64,000 nucleotides of DNA from Conchocele bisecta (Eukaryota > Mollusca > Bivalvia > Lucinida > Thyasiridae): NCBI GenBank assembly GCA_029237695.1, contig CM055274.1:69244828-69308827 (forward strand). The letters run 5' to 3'. Below, in pieces: positions 11,446-23,476 of the stretch; positions within the stretch are counted from its first letter, which is position 1; each line of letters opens with the position of its first letter. The notes under the pieces are model-generated. The model saw only the letters and a program-made list of their open reading frames with translations. It was not told the DNA's origin and ran no database searches. The position numbers and the translations under genes are program-made.

Positions 11446-11838
11446 AAACGATGAGCATGTATAGAACGGGTCCTTAAGCTGGATTGCGTTAAAAAATAAA
11501 GTTTAAACTTTATTTATTGTACAACGATTACAAACAAGCGCGTGAGCACTTATACAAATGATATACAAATGGATTGTGTTATACTCATTGATCTAAAGCA
11601 ATAACTCTACCTCTGTCAGTGATTGAATTACGAACATGGCATTCGAACATTTATGCCCCGATCGAGCTGATGTCGTAATATGCCTGTCGGTAATGTCGTA
11701 ATGTCGTTTTCGCCAACTGGTAGGTCGGTTCTAAACGACATGAATTGTCCGTTAAATAAATGCACAGGCACCATTACATTTAAACTACTTGGTGACAAGC
11801 GTCTGTATGGAATCCTCTTTCATGTGTCGTGTAACACG
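11446..11838. other. Spacer with short palindrome
   Basis: Nothing gene-like is seen. AATAAAGTTTAAACTTTATT (near 11496) is a perfect 20-bp palindrome of unknown meaning. Confidence 0.4.
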
Positions 11839-13246
11839 GGTTGCTAAGGTGGGACACTGGTTGCTAAGGTAGACTATTGATTGCTAACGTGGTAAGGCGG
11901 TTCATTGGTTGCTAACGTCATCAGGTGGTACACTGATTGATAAATAAACGTGGTAATGTGGTACACTGGCTGTGAAGGTGGTAAGGTGGTACACGGGTTG
12001 CTCACGTGGTAAGTTAGTACACTGATTGCTAACGTGTTAATGTGGTAGACTGGCTGTGAACGTGGTAAGGTGGTACATTGGTGTAAGGTGGTATACTGGT
12101 TGCTAACTTGATAAGGTGGTACACTGGTTACTACCATGGTAAGGTGGTACACTGGTTGTTAGCGTGGTAAGGTGGTACATTGGTTGTTAACGTCATAAGG
12201 TGGTACACTGGATGCTAACATGGTAAGGTGGTACACTGGTGGTTAACGTGGTAAGGTGGTACACTGGCTGCCAACGTGGTAAGGTGCTACACTGGTATCT
12301 AACGTGATACTCTAGTACACTGGTTGTTAACGTGGTAAGGTGGTACATTGGTTGTTAACGTCATAAGGTGGTACACTGGTTGCTAACATGGTAAGGTGGT
12401 ACACTGGTGGTTAACGTGGTAAGGTGGTACACTGGCTGCCAACGTGGTAAGGTGCTACACTGGTATCTAACGTGATACTCTAGTACACTGGTTGTTAACG
12501 TGGTAAGGTGGTACATTGGTTGTTAACGTCATAAGGTGGTACACTGGTTGCTAACATCGTAAGGTGGTACACTGGTGGTTAACGTGGTAAGGTGGTACAT
12601 TGGTTGTTAACGTGTTAAGATGGTACACTGGTTGCTAACGTGGTAAGGTGATACACCGGCTGCCAACGTGGTAAGGTGCTACACTGGTATCTAACGTGAT
12701 AATGTAGTACACTGGTTGCTAACGTGGTAAAATAGTACGCTGGTTTGCTAACATGGCAACTGGCTGCTAACGTGCTAACGTGGTATGGTGGTATACTGGC
12801 TGCTAACATGGTAAGGTGGTACACTGGTTGCTAACATGGTAATGTGGTATACTGGTTGTTAACGCGGTAAGGTGCTAAACTGATTGCTAACGTGGTAAGG
12901 TGGTACACTGGCTGCTAACGTGGTAAGGTAGTACGCTGGTTGCTAACGTGGTATGGTGGTATACTGGCTGTTAACATGGTAAGGTGGTGCACTGGTTGCT
13001 AACATGGTAATGTGGTATACTGGTTGTTCACGCGGTAAGGTGCTAAACTGATTGCTAACGTGGTAAGGTGGTACACTGGCTGTTAACGTGGTAAGGTGGT
13101 ACACTGGCTGCTAACGTGGTAAGGAGGTAGTATGGTGGTACACTGGTTGCTAATGTAGTATGGTGGTACACCGGTTGCTAACGTGGTAAGGTGGTACACT
13201 GGTTGCTAACTTGGTAAGGCGGTGTACACTGGTTGCTAACGTAGTA
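11839..13246. repeat. 28-bp minisatellite with 168-bp higher-order period
   Basis: About 50 copies of a 28-bp unit (key words GGTGGTACACTGGTTGCTAA and CGTGGTAA) fill 1.4 kb. Variants are not random. Blocks of six units (168 bp) recur, for example the ACATTGGTTGTTAACGTCAT variant at about 12176, 12347 and 12515, and the AATGTGGTATACTGGTTGTT variant at 12841 and 13009. This shows homogenisation at two levels. The open frames through it (up to 92 codons on the - strand) are by-products of the repeat. The array ends about 320 bp before the TATA box of the inhibitor gene. Confidence 0.92.
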
Positions 13247-13567
13247 TTCCCTTCATTGCTGTCTAATTCACATGTTAATGACCAAAATCAGGACGGATGC
13301 AATATCTACACTTATGTTTAAAAACCAGCAACAACTAGCCATGAAAACCTACAACCGCCGCTAAAGGCCTGTTACACAACCGCCTGCGTTATTCTTGCCA
13401 ATATGTCAACGTTTCTGCACATGTGTTGGCTCAGTGGCGTTTCTTTGGTCTTCGTGGCTTTTTTTTTCTCTGCCGCTTTGCTGGGTTCTAAATATATTCC
13501 GGGCACTGTGACCATCTTATCATCGCTGTTAAATGTCTTTCACCTGCGACCTAATGATATCTACGAG

Positions 13568-13575
13568 TATATAAG
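13568..13575 (+). promoter_or_regulatory. TATA box (TATATAAG) of the inhibitor gene
   Basis: It is a full match to the TATAWAAG consensus. Transcription would be expected to start about 30 bp downstream, near 13598, giving a 5' leader of about 30 nt before the ATG at 13630. An upstream ATG at 13590-13592 would then lie before the predicted start site. Confidence 0.65.
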
Positions 13576-13629
13576 ACTAGATAGCGCCCATGGTAAATGT
13601 CGCCACATAATTCGTCGTCACCAAGCAAC

Positions 13630-13672
13630 ATGAACGCTGTCGTTTGTCTCGCAATTGTAGCTGCTATTGCAG
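13630..13672 (+). CDS. Cvsi-like secreted protease inhibitor, exon 1 (signal peptide)
   Basis: The ATG at 13630 begins MNAVVCLAIVAAIA, a typical signal-peptide core (short start, then a hydrophobic Val/Leu/Ile/Ala run). After 14 codons and one base the frame meets a donor, G|GTATGT (intron from 13673, phase 1). Joined to exon 2 the next codon is Val and the reading runs on as AAVNSEHC, so signal cleavage probably falls around residues 17-20. Support: TATA box 62 bp upstream, a good donor, and exact phase agreement with exon 2, which by itself has an acceptor and six cysteines. The first intron is 21.3 kb and is filled with repeats, so an automated caller could easily lose this exon. Confidence 0.7.
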
Positions 13673-14638
13673 GTATGTGAATTAATATTTGATTTTTTTA
13701 TTCAGGCCTGCACACATTTTTCAAGAATGATGCAGGAGATTTTCCAAATCATCACAAGCCAGCCACCATTTAAATAGAAGAAAATGTAAGCGCAGTATAA
13801 ACGACGGAATTTCGATGTTAACGAATTATTTAGCAAAAATATACGGAAAATAAAGACAATACAAAATCATGAGTTACACGTTAATATAAAGATTGTGTAT
13901 AACATTAGTTGAACATCATAATATTTACTATTTACAGTTGTTTCTCAACTTTGAAAATAATTTAATGAATACGAGTATATTTACTAATTGTGACAAAAAT
14001 CCTGATATATTAAAAGGAGACAACAACAACGAAAAAATCACCACAAGACAAAGAACAACTGACTTCAGTCCTGAGGTATCCTATAGCCTCATATTGGATA
14101 TGGGTAACTTAAAAATGATGGTTCCAAAATGTGTCATTGGTGGTAAAAAATAAACCTTATCTGAGCAGCTAATTTTTGAACTTAGATGAACATATATACA
14201 AAGTTCACAAAAATACATGGGTTTAATGGATGACACAAAAGCAAATTGTTTAAACATATTTATTGAACAAAACTAACAAAAACAATCAAAATAATTACAA
14301 TATATCTCTAGATATTTAGACAAGTTTAAAGTGAAAATAAACATATGTGTTTGGTTTTATATCATGCCGCATTGAAAAAGCTTCACTTTCATATCAGATT
14401 TGCTACTGTAACTTAAAAAAATATTCAAATAACGTGATTTTTACTAGTTTTATAATGATTTTTTCTTCCACTATAAAGATAAAAAAAGTTTTTCCTATTT
14501 TCTACAAACTGCAGCATGAAGCTTGAAAATGATTGTTTCAACAAAAAAAACATGATAATTAAACATCCACAGAAAATTTCAGACCAAACGGACTGCCGAT
14601 TGCCTTTCAGTCAATCACTGAACAACTGTTCAAAATTG
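13673..14638. other. Intron 1, proximal part
   Basis: Very AT-rich (long runs such as AAAATAAACATATG) with no recognisable repeats or genes. The open frame at 13893-14153 has no supporting motif. Confidence 0.5.
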
Positions 14639-16146
14639 TGTTGCACTCCTGACATAATTGGTATTTAGTGAAAAATGGAGATATTTTTTATTGAAACAAA
14701 CTCACATGATTACATGTATTTATTTTGTTCAGATGTTTGGAACTGTTTTTTTTATGAATAATGTAGTTATACAAATATTAATGTGAAGTCATACATTTTT
14801 CTTTCTGCTGCAGATAACATGGTGTTTTTAAGCTATTTTAACACGGCATGATATATTGAACAACTTCGAATATGGCCCTTACTGCTTATATGCGTGAGTA
14901 TGGTCATATGTGGATAAAACTACATACACACATTTTGTCTAATATGTTGCACTCCTGACATGCACAGTAAACGACAAAATGCAGTGGTATATTTGAATGA
15001 GACTTTGTCCACTGGTTCTATTGATATTGAAAGTCTTAAATACACAAACATATGAAATTTTAAAGACCATTTCATCAATGTTTACTTGAAAAAAAGTAAC
15101 AATTTTCTGTCAGTACATAATGGGCAAGTGACTCATGGTAAAGAATAGAGTACTATGAATTTGTGTTATAATGTAAATTCCATAACATATTAAAGTTCTA
15201 AAAGCACAAGTAGATATATTGAACAATATACAATGCAACTGTTATATATTATATTATTGTCATATATATGCCGGCCACCCATTATTTCACTTTTATGTCA
15301 GGAGTGCAACGTTTTTGAACTCTTCATAACAACCAAGCTAGCAGTTACTTGTTACATTTAAAACATATTATATCTGCTTAGTATCACATACTATTAGACT
15401 CTCATTAGATTGTGACATTAAATATAATTATATATCAAATATAATCCGAATTAATTCATTGATTTTAAAAAATATGAAAAATACTTATTTGGGTAAAAAA
15501 ATAAAGTAAGCATGGTATTCATGGAAAACTGCTATTATAAATATGTATTCTACATCTACACATAATTTCAAATATAATGCATCATCAACAAGTGCTTTAT
15601 GTTGGATGTTTTTGTGTTATTATAATTGTGTTACACTCCTGACATTCACATTTCTCTGGTCTGTAGGTGCTGATATCGTGAAAAAGAGACAGAAAAATAC
15701 ATCTAAACCATGTATAACAAAATGACTACATGTTGTACATGAAATGTTGCACTCCTGACATTGATGGTTGCATTGGTTTGAGGCATCCCACATTTCTATC
15801 TACGTATTTAATAAATCCAATATGGTTTCTTGTTAAAGATAACATGTAGGAATATCAAAATACATGCTTTAGTTGTGTCAAATCATGCAGAATATCTATT
15901 TTTTCAATATGAGGTCAAAATATACATTTTTTTAAATTATTGAAATTTTCCTCATGTACCTTTTAAACTTATCATGATTTTTTTTCTCGGAACTTAATGG
16001 CAGACCCAATTTTGCTTATGCAACGCATTAAGTGTTAAAGTTCCTTAAACAACCTAACTATTGCAAATACAAATACCCAACTTTGTTCACAGAATCTTTG
16101 ATTACACTGCCTTTTTTAAATTGTCACGCCAATGTCAGGAGTGCAA
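14639..16146. repeat. AT-rich intron segment with six copies of a 15-bp motif
   Basis: The word TTGCACTCCTGACAT occurs forward at 14641, 14947, 15631 (one mismatch) and 15747. It occurs as its reverse complement ATGTCAGGAGTGCAA at 15295 and 16132. The spacings are 306, 348, 336, 116 and 385 bp. The intervening sequence is AT-rich and I see no other clear repeat between copies. It may be the conserved core of a decayed ~330-bp repeat or a dispersed binding site; I do not recognise it. Confidence 0.75.
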
Positions 16147-16153
16147 CAGTTTT

Positions 16154-17966
16154 TGTCTCGCCCGCGAAGCGGAAAGCGAGACATAGGTCTTGCTTTTCCG
16201 GAGTCGTCGTCGTCGTCGGCGTCATCGTCGTCGTCGTCATCATTCAATGTTAAGTTTTCGTGTTACGGTCATTACTTCAACACCTTATCAGCTACAGTCA
16301 TCAAACTTTATACATACCTTTACTATGATATGTAGATGAATATAGAACTATTAAAAAAAAATCCGGGCTCCAGGGTCAAGGTCAAACTCTATTTCTTTCT
16401 ATGCTACAAACTGAACATTAATGCATGAAGACCCGTTTTCTCGTGCGCTCTGTACACCTTACCTGTTTAGAGAGAACAATAGCCTTCTCCAGTTGAACAC
16501 TTCTGCATGTGCAAGCATGTGCAAATTTCCAGCTTGACCACTAAATGTCCAGCTAAATTATTACAGATAATTTATACAGGTAAATTATTATACCTGGGTA
16601 TTACATTTCCGTAAACTGTGTTGACAATATTGTGGCAATATGTGGACCTGTGCAGATATATGTAGATACATATAGGACTATTATAAAAATTCTGTGCTCC
16701 AGTAGCGAGCATTATTTTTTTGTTACTTTTTCAACTTTTTTTCCATTTTTAGCCAGGTTTTTTTTTTGAAAAAAAATAATTTTAATCTTCTTTTTTTTTT
16801 AATTTTTTTTCCATTTTTAGCCAGGTTTTTTTGGAAAAAAAATAATTTTAAACTTTTTTTTTTTAAACTTTTTTTTCCATTTTTAGCCAGGTTTTTTTGG
16901 GAAAAAAATCCACGCTATTGGATTGGCGAAAGCCAGGCGGGCGGGCGGCGTCCACAATCGATGTTAAGTTTTTGTGTTTCAGTCCATTTCTTTGTTACTG
17001 TAACACATAGGACCAACAAACTTTCACAGCTTCATAACCAAGGGGTGTCCACCACATATCACTATCCAACATGTTACCTTTTTGAACTTGACCCATTTTT
17101 TCCGTGCAGTCAGTGTTAACTTTTCGCGTTTACAATGTTAAGTGTTCGTGTTTAAGTCCATTTCTTTGGTACTGTAACACCTAGGAACACCAAACTTTCA
17201 CAGCTTCATAACCAAGGGGTGCCCACCACATACAACTATCCAACATGTGACCATTTTTTTTAACTTCACCTATTATTTCTACGTAATTGACTTAGCCATT
17301 TTCAACGTTAACTTTTTAACGTACGTCTGGTTAAAGTTATTTGGTTAAAGTTTTTCGTTATACTATGTCTCTGCAACTGCTTCGCCCATTACCTTCAAAC
17401 TTTACATGGGTGTTTATCATCATACATATTTTCATTCTACCCCCCAACCGTGCGGCCCCTGTGCCCAATGTCAAGGTCAAATTACTTTGATTGTTTTGTG
17501 TACTATATCTCTGCAACTGTTTCACCCATTACCTTCGTACTTCACATGGGTGTTTATCATAATTGTCGCGCCCGCTTGCGGAAAGCGCGATATAGTCGGC
17601 ATTTTGGCATACGTCCGTCCGTCCGTGTGTCCGGTTAAAGTTTTTCCATCTACTATATCTATTTTTTTAGTGTCCATGCCTCGCCCCAAGACGCGACATG
17701 CAGGCCACGGCAATCTAGTCTACAAAAAGTGGACTCGTTTCTTGTTTTTTTTTTAATTCTTTTTCCATTTTTGTCTAGTAGCATAAGGTGGTAAGTGCTA
17801 TATACCGACTATTATCATATAGTAAAACAATTATTGACTAGTCAGCCATAGAATATAATCTGATATTCTATGGCTCACTAGTCAATAATTGTATAATATG
17901 TTCGGGCCAGTGAAAATTGCTTTCTGGCCCAGGCTCGAGGTCAAGGCGGCGGGACAAGGCGAGACA
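16154..17966. mobile_element. Possible composite repeat with short terminal inverted repeats
   Basis: TGTCTCGCC at 16154-16162 and GGCGAGACA at 17958-17966 are perfect 9-bp inverted repeats. Just inside the left one is a hairpin built on TCTCGC/GCGAGA followed by a GTC-rich run (16200-16240). A related hairpin (TCGCGCCCGCTTGCGGAAAG) followed by a CCGTCCGTCC run lies at 17567-17635. Between them are T-rich direct repeats (three copies of CCATTTTTAGCCAGGTTTTT, 16743-16890) and two copies of a ~180-bp unit with CTTTCACAGCTTCATAACCA (17010, 17194). The boundaries are uncertain; it may be several elements. Confidence 0.4.
17827..17892. repeat. 30-bp inverted repeat with 6-bp loop
   Basis: The arms 17827-17856 and 17863-17892 are reverse complements with one mismatch, starting ACAATTATTGACTAGT. 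It sits inside the composite repeat, so it is probably a later fold-back insertion. Confidence 0.85.
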
Positions 17967-17989
17967 TTTGATTCCGCGGAATTCTTGTT

Positions 17990-20920
17990 TAGCTATATTA
18001 TTGGCTGTCATTTTTTGAACAGATATTGCTATTTTTGTTCAGGGAATCAAGCTGACGTTGGGTCAGATTGGTTACCATGTTTATATGATATTTAAATATC
18101 AAAACAAAGACAGGAGATTGTTGAAAGGAAACTTGCTGCCCGAACCATTTTTCATAGAACGCCTATATTCTCGTGAATAGTTACAGGCGTTCTATAATTA
18201 CAATCGGTCGATGGGCCGAATGGGGTTCGCTGCGGGAAACTTCGTAAAATGAAAGTGTGCCAATACCAACAAGATATATGTTAGTTCAATATTGAAACAT
18301 GCTAACACCTGTAGACATTGATAGGTTATATTAAAATAATAATACGCATGTAATTTGCAAAAAAATAGCTTCCCAATGAAATTTAGTTTAAATAGATTAT
18401 CCCGTATGGAGCCTCATTTAGAACCTCTGGTACATTTAGAGTCAATATTTGAACCGTTTTACTAAACGCCATAGTGTCATGTGTCCAATTTATTGGACAC
18501 AGGACACTTTTTTTTAATGTAATATACCAACCAATAACAAATTTACGTTTAAAAAGTCAGCTATTTGTTGTTAAATGCGATTGTATTTTCATTGTGACGT
18601 CATACTATATTTCGTGTCCTGCCAAACGCGTAATAATACAATGATTGGTCATATTGCCATTACACGTACTGCCATCGTGATTGCTGTCTTCGTTGTTGAT
18701 AAGCTCTAAATACGGAAATACAGATACTCATTGTGTACTCAACGATTTGTGAATGCTACAGACGTACATTTCTGCAAATTTGCTAAAGTTGAGAGGACAA
18801 TACGGCGACAGCCAAGAGACATCAATAATTGACCTACATTTTACATAAGTCTACTACTACTAGCTGCCAGACACGAAACATTTGTTTCAGGTAGGAATTA
18901 TTTCTTTATTACTGTTGACCAATATTTGAATCGTGCTGACTTCGACAGCACTTTTAACCACAGGGCTACTAAAATAATTCCATTGTATTCAATCTAACAT
19001 GAATTCATGTGGTGGGGGATATTCAACATTGCCTGTGCATGTGCCGAGTCATTGGTTTTCGCGACCAATGTTGTTTCTACAATTGTTGTTTAAATAGCTA
19101 ATTTCTAATTTATGGTGCATCTCGGACTCTGTGTGTTTGTGGCACCTCGATACTTGTAGATTCACTTTGAATATATGTTTTCAGTCCAACAAGTCGATTC
19201 ATTATCTATTTAGGCTATTATCTGTTATCTATTGTCTATATAGGCTTTTAGCCACTTAAAACAGACACTACTTTCACACCCCCCCCCCCCCCCCCCCGCC
19301 AGTCAAATGTGTTTATAAAAACTGTAACAACAGTGATGAAAAAAGTAAAAAATTGAGGTGTGCGAATCCAGGTACACTGCATTTGCACAGCGGTGAATTT
19401 TCCCCGAAATATGAATATAGGCCGGTGTAGACATAGCACTATGGCTTTCACTACCGTCTATAGCAAAGAAAATAATAAATGAAAAAAGTCAGATAATGAA
19501 AAATAGAAGTTAAACATGATATAGAGACATGGCATGTTAGTCTAAGGCCGGTGCAGTATTTCTATTAAGTAAGTGCACCTGGCTTCGCACCGTGTATGTG
19601 GCTTTGCACACACCAATATTTTACATGTCTGATTATTCATGTTGGTTTTCTTAAGACAAGTGTTTTCAGAAAGTCACGTGTTTACACGATTTAGAAAACT
19701 ATAACAACAGTGACCAAACAAGTAAAAAAATTGAAGTGCAGTATTTGTATTAAGTATTTGTATTGCAGTGGGTGGGCTTCCTAAAATTTATTTGTACACA
19801 GGGTACCCATGTTTGGTCTGGGGTGGTGATGAGGGACTTTTTTGCTTCATTGGGGTGACCTCACGAAATATGGGCGGGGGTGGAGACTGTATGTTTGTTG
19901 GGATTACAATCATGTCTGTTAATTCTGCGCACCTAATAATAATTTTCGTGAAAATGTCCATATTCAGTCAAAATTCACTGAACATTCAAGGCAGTTCTTA
20001 GCCAAGATAATCACGGCTAAGCAGATGGCTTTTACTATTTCATCTGTCGTCTATTATCTGTATCCGCCTAGCGGAGACCCAGCCAAATTTGATCAAAATA
20101 TCAGTCCATTTTGTCCTTGAGTTTTGCGAATAATACGGGAATAAAATGATAACCAATGTCGGTATATTTGCATGTGTATTATTGGTTTATGAAGCAGATC
20201 TGTTGTTGATCTATTCATTTAGTAAGCAGGACCACTAATCATTTTGACCATGTTCTGAATAACTTTTTACCAAACTATTGGAATGGGATAAAATTGTGAC
20301 TTAGTATACCGTTAATCAGCTGATTTATTCCAAAATCAACATAATTTATTCTGACGTAAGCTGGGCAAAACATTACGTGAATTGTGCATTAGCCGGTGCG
20401 CAGAATTAGCCGAAATGACATTTTTTAAATATATGTTGTTGGGTTACCATAAATGATAAATTCCACGACTTGCTACTAAATTTCTCTGTTTCGCACTAAT
20501 ACAATTAGCTTACCATATTCTTGACACTTTTCTAAATAGATGCCCCTTCAGTTGTATGTTTTATGCCGTTGAAAGAAAAAAATGTAAATGTAAAGCTATA
20601 TTTACGTCATGTAAATGTATGTAACGGAAATTACATTTCTGAGACCCCTGGTCCCTTGAAGTGGAAATAAAATTAAAAAAATGACGAGAACAATTGGCTA
20701 TCTATTATAAATGTAACAACTGGACTGTCACCCAATGGAATAAACACAGTTTAATGAATTATTGGTTCTACATCGAAACTAGAAAAAACGACACAAATAT
20801 GTACATAAAATATAGAATCACTGATGTCTCATTATTATTGAACCATGTTATTGTAGTTGCGAACAATAACTCTTGCAATCTACTCCTGTACCGTCTGTAG
20901 CAGAGTTACTATTCCATTCA
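17990..20920. other. Intron 1, middle part; mostly unassigned
   Basis: A short hairpin (ATAGAACGCCT/AGGCGTTCTAT) lies near 18157-18200, a C homopolymer at 19279-19297, and two direct copies of TAACAACAGTGA plus AAGTAAAAAATTGA at about 19325 and 19704. At 18593-18601 there is a CRE palindrome (TGACGTCAT) and at 18642 an inverted CCAAT (GATTGG), followed by 240 bp of non-repetitive sequence ending in TTTCAG|GTAGGA. No coding region is supported. Confidence 0.4.
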
Positions 20921-21049
20921 TACATGTAGGCTTCCTCTACATAATAGCTAATCAGATCTGATTTACACTTTAGTTGTTAATTGTGACACAATTTGTATAT
21001 TTTCCATCTGAAAAAAAAATATTATAAAAGTAATACGTATGGATCACGA

Positions 21050-21428
21050 TTTGCCTGGTTTGGCCCTCAGGTACGTTTTCATCTTTCGCTCTTTCTGTTA
21101 CCTGGGAGTTGAATTGGGTTATTGCCCATTATAGAAGTAGTAAGATTATTACTGATCCTACTGCTTTTGGGAGGGGCCATGTGATTCTGGTGTGGCGAGG
21201 ACCTCGCATCAGATCAGGATCATCCTGATTTAAGGGTTGAGTATATAGTTCTTTTATTGTAAATATTCATTTCTGATTTTAGGATTTTCCCCCCATTTGT
21301 ACATGTACTTGAACATGTACTTGTACAGGTAATATATGGGATTTATTACTAAACCCATTGACCCGGCCTTAAATGACCGCATCTGTTGATAACTTGATAG
21401 GCCGTTAGACCCCAACAAACAAATAAAT
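21050..21428 (+). repeat. Family E (SINE-like) element, complete
   Basis: It starts near CACGATTTGCCTGGTTTGGC, contains GAGTTGAATTGGGTTATTGC, GATTCTGGTGTGGCGAGGAC and TGATTTTAGGATTTTCCCCC, and ends GGCCGTTAGACCCCAACAAA followed by an (AAAC)n-like tail. The ending resembles the widespread molluscan repeat end TTAAACACCAATAAACAAAC. No tRNA-like head is obvious. Confidence 0.75.
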
Positions 21429-21608
21429 GATATACGTAGGCTTCCTCTACAGAATAGCTTATCAGATCTGATTTACGCTTTAGTTGTTAATTGTGACCTA
21501 ATTTGTATATTTTCCATTGGAAAAAAAAATATTATAAAAGTAATACAAAACTTTACGTGGGTGGTCACGTCGGGAGAACGACGTAAATTAACGGTAGTAG
21601 TTCCTCCA

Positions 21609-21905
21609 TATAGGAATCACTATTTGCCTGGTTTGACCCTTCAGTACATTTTTATCTTTGGCTCTTTTGTTACCTGGGAGTTGAATTGGGTTATTGCCCA
21701 TTATAAAAGTACATTGTAGTAAGATTATTACTTATCCTACTGCTTTTGGGAGAGGCCAAGTGATTCTGGTGTGGCGAGGACCTGGTATCGGACCAGGATT
21801 ATTCTGATTTCAGCGCTGAATATATAGTTGTGTTATTGTAAATATTCAGTTCTGATTTTGGGATTTTCCCCCCATTTGTACATGTACGTGAAAATATACG
21901 TGTAC
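21609..21905 (+). repeat. Family E element, 3'-truncated
   Basis: Matches family E copy 1 from ATTTGCCTGGTTTGACCC to CCCCATTTGTACATGTACGT, without the CAATAAACAAAC end. Confidence 0.75.
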
Positions 21906-21938
21906 TTTTTCTTTTTATATGAAACGTGAATTTCGTCA

Positions 21939-22460
21939 CTGATATCAGGGGCGATAACCGTGTTTCCGTTAAAGGTTAATGGAAACTATATTCTGTCTGC
22001 TTAGTTTTGTTATGTGCACTATGATCGTACTTTATAATGTGTCAATAAAAATATTTGTTCGGGTGACACATTTAATTGGTATAAATAATATTTAAAAATG
22101 TCATGTCTCATTTGCATATCAAAATAGCCTGATACCACCACGAGTCACTATCAGTAAAATCAATATTACTAAATGATTATATATGTATAGTGGACCTGCA
22201 CTCGTAATTTTTAAAACTGGCGGAATACATGTACCGTAGTTACACAATTATACACTTATTTAATTCTTATAGGCAAGCTGTTATGCAAACAGGTTGAAGT
22301 ACATTGTAACGGACCGAGGTCTATAAATACATTAAATACGCCTAAAAGCGTCCATAAACGAAAAAAAAAAGCTAAAAAAAGTTTTGTTACTCCCTCTATA
22401 ACACACACATATATATACCTCGGTCCGTTACTTCAACCTGTGGATGGGACCCCAACTTTA
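21939..22460 (+). repeat. Repeat family B, copy 3, interrupted by a family D MITE
   Basis: Starts CTGATATCAGGGGCGATAAC at 21939 and ends GATGGGACCCC near 22453. The paralogous copy at 26140-26490 reads through CAAACAGATGGGACCCC, whereas here CAAAC and the GATGGGACCCC end are separated by 151 bp (22290-22440). This shows that the MITE inserted into an existing family B element. Confidence 0.8.
22290..22440. mobile_element. Family D MITE, copy 1
   Basis: Terminal inverted repeats CAGGTTGAAGTA...GTAACGGACCGAGGT and ACCTCGGTCCGTTACTTCAA..CCTG; the element is palindromic over most of its 151 bp. The second copy is at 23493-23702. No transposase is encoded. Confidence 0.8.
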
Positions 22461-22469
22461 GCTGGTACA

Positions 22470-23470
22470 TGTAATTTGCGAACCAGATCTCTTATTCACT
22501 ATTCTGCAGAGGAAGACTATGAATGGAAACGTAACTCTGCTACGGACAGTACGGTTGTAGATTTCAAGAGTTACTGTTCACAACTATGAACAATGTGGCT
22601 TACTCGCTTACCACATTTATCCAAGTTTTTGTGAGTTTGATACCCGGGTGGGATGTAGTTCTCTAAGCACTGTTTCATGTTGGAAAGTTGCGGAGTCATT
22701 TGCTGAGTAATGTGGTTAATACTGGTAAGAAATTCAATAAAAGGCTAACCATGTACATAATAGTGTTTGATTGTTTGTTTCAGGGAAGCCGTCTACAGAT
22801 CTTAGCCATCTGGATTATTCGTCGAGCCTCTTCAACTTCACCCTGCAGTCGAGGCAGACACCAGCAGGGCTATTGAGATAGTATATGGGCGGTTTCAGAA
22901 GAAGCAGATAAGGCGGAAATTGTTTCTCATTCTACTGTTGAAGGACAAAGGCCACCAGAAGAATCGCTGCCCGAAGACACTACTCCACCTGGGCAACAAG
23001 TTGCCAAACACTTGCGAAATTGGAACTGATCCAGTTCCTGACCTACACGAAGCAAAATATAGTGTCGCCATGACAGACTGTCATTATCTTAAGATCAGCG
23101 ACATCTGAAAATATAACCCTCGAGGAAGAGCTTGAGAAAGACAAGTTCAGTTACAAAAAATTAACCATTTAACCGGAGTACCATCCATGCCAGCGGCAGT
23201 GTTTGTGTGGTTCTTAACTCTGATTTCTGCTCTAATCATCTAATCAACCTGTTGAAAGGATGTATCGTGAAGACATGTTACTTCTTGTGTTGATGGAATT
23301 GAGAATGAATCTTATTACACAAATCTGAGTTGTGCAGTTTTAAGATTTGTCAATATGTTTTGAATCGGTGACTCATTCTTGTGGTAGACAGAATGACATT
23401 TGTACATTTCTGATTATGTGACACTCGAAGGACTAGATATTGAAATGGTCAGAAATATATTTACTATGCT
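22470..23470 (+). other. Non-repetitive segment with possible splice sites
   Basis: This kilobase has a more mixed composition than its surroundings. A donor-like TACTG|GTAAGA (22722) and an acceptor-like TTGTTTCAG|GG (22783) flank 60 bp. After the acceptor an open frame from about 22806 to 23108 encodes about 100 residues (including RAIEIVYGRFQKKQIRRKLF). I do not recognise the peptide. It could be an exon of a non-coding RNA, a decayed gene or chance. Confidence 0.25.
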
Positions 23471-23476
23471 TTTAAA

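Larger units (their letters stand above)
20923..21905 (+). repeat. ~500-bp tandem duplication containing two family E copies
   Basis: Unit 1 (about 20923-21430) and unit 2 (about 21431-21905) share GTAGGCTTCCTCTACA, AGATCTGATTTAC, TTTAGTTGTTAATTGTGAC and AAAATATTATAAAAGTAATA. Each then continues into a family E element. Unit 2 carries an extra ~50 bp (21550-21605) not present in unit 1. Confidence 0.8.

Noticed and set aside
16766..17119. 117-codon + frame
   Set aside because: Starts in poly-T/poly-A-like repeats (NLLFFLIFFPFLARFFW-type), clearly low complexity.
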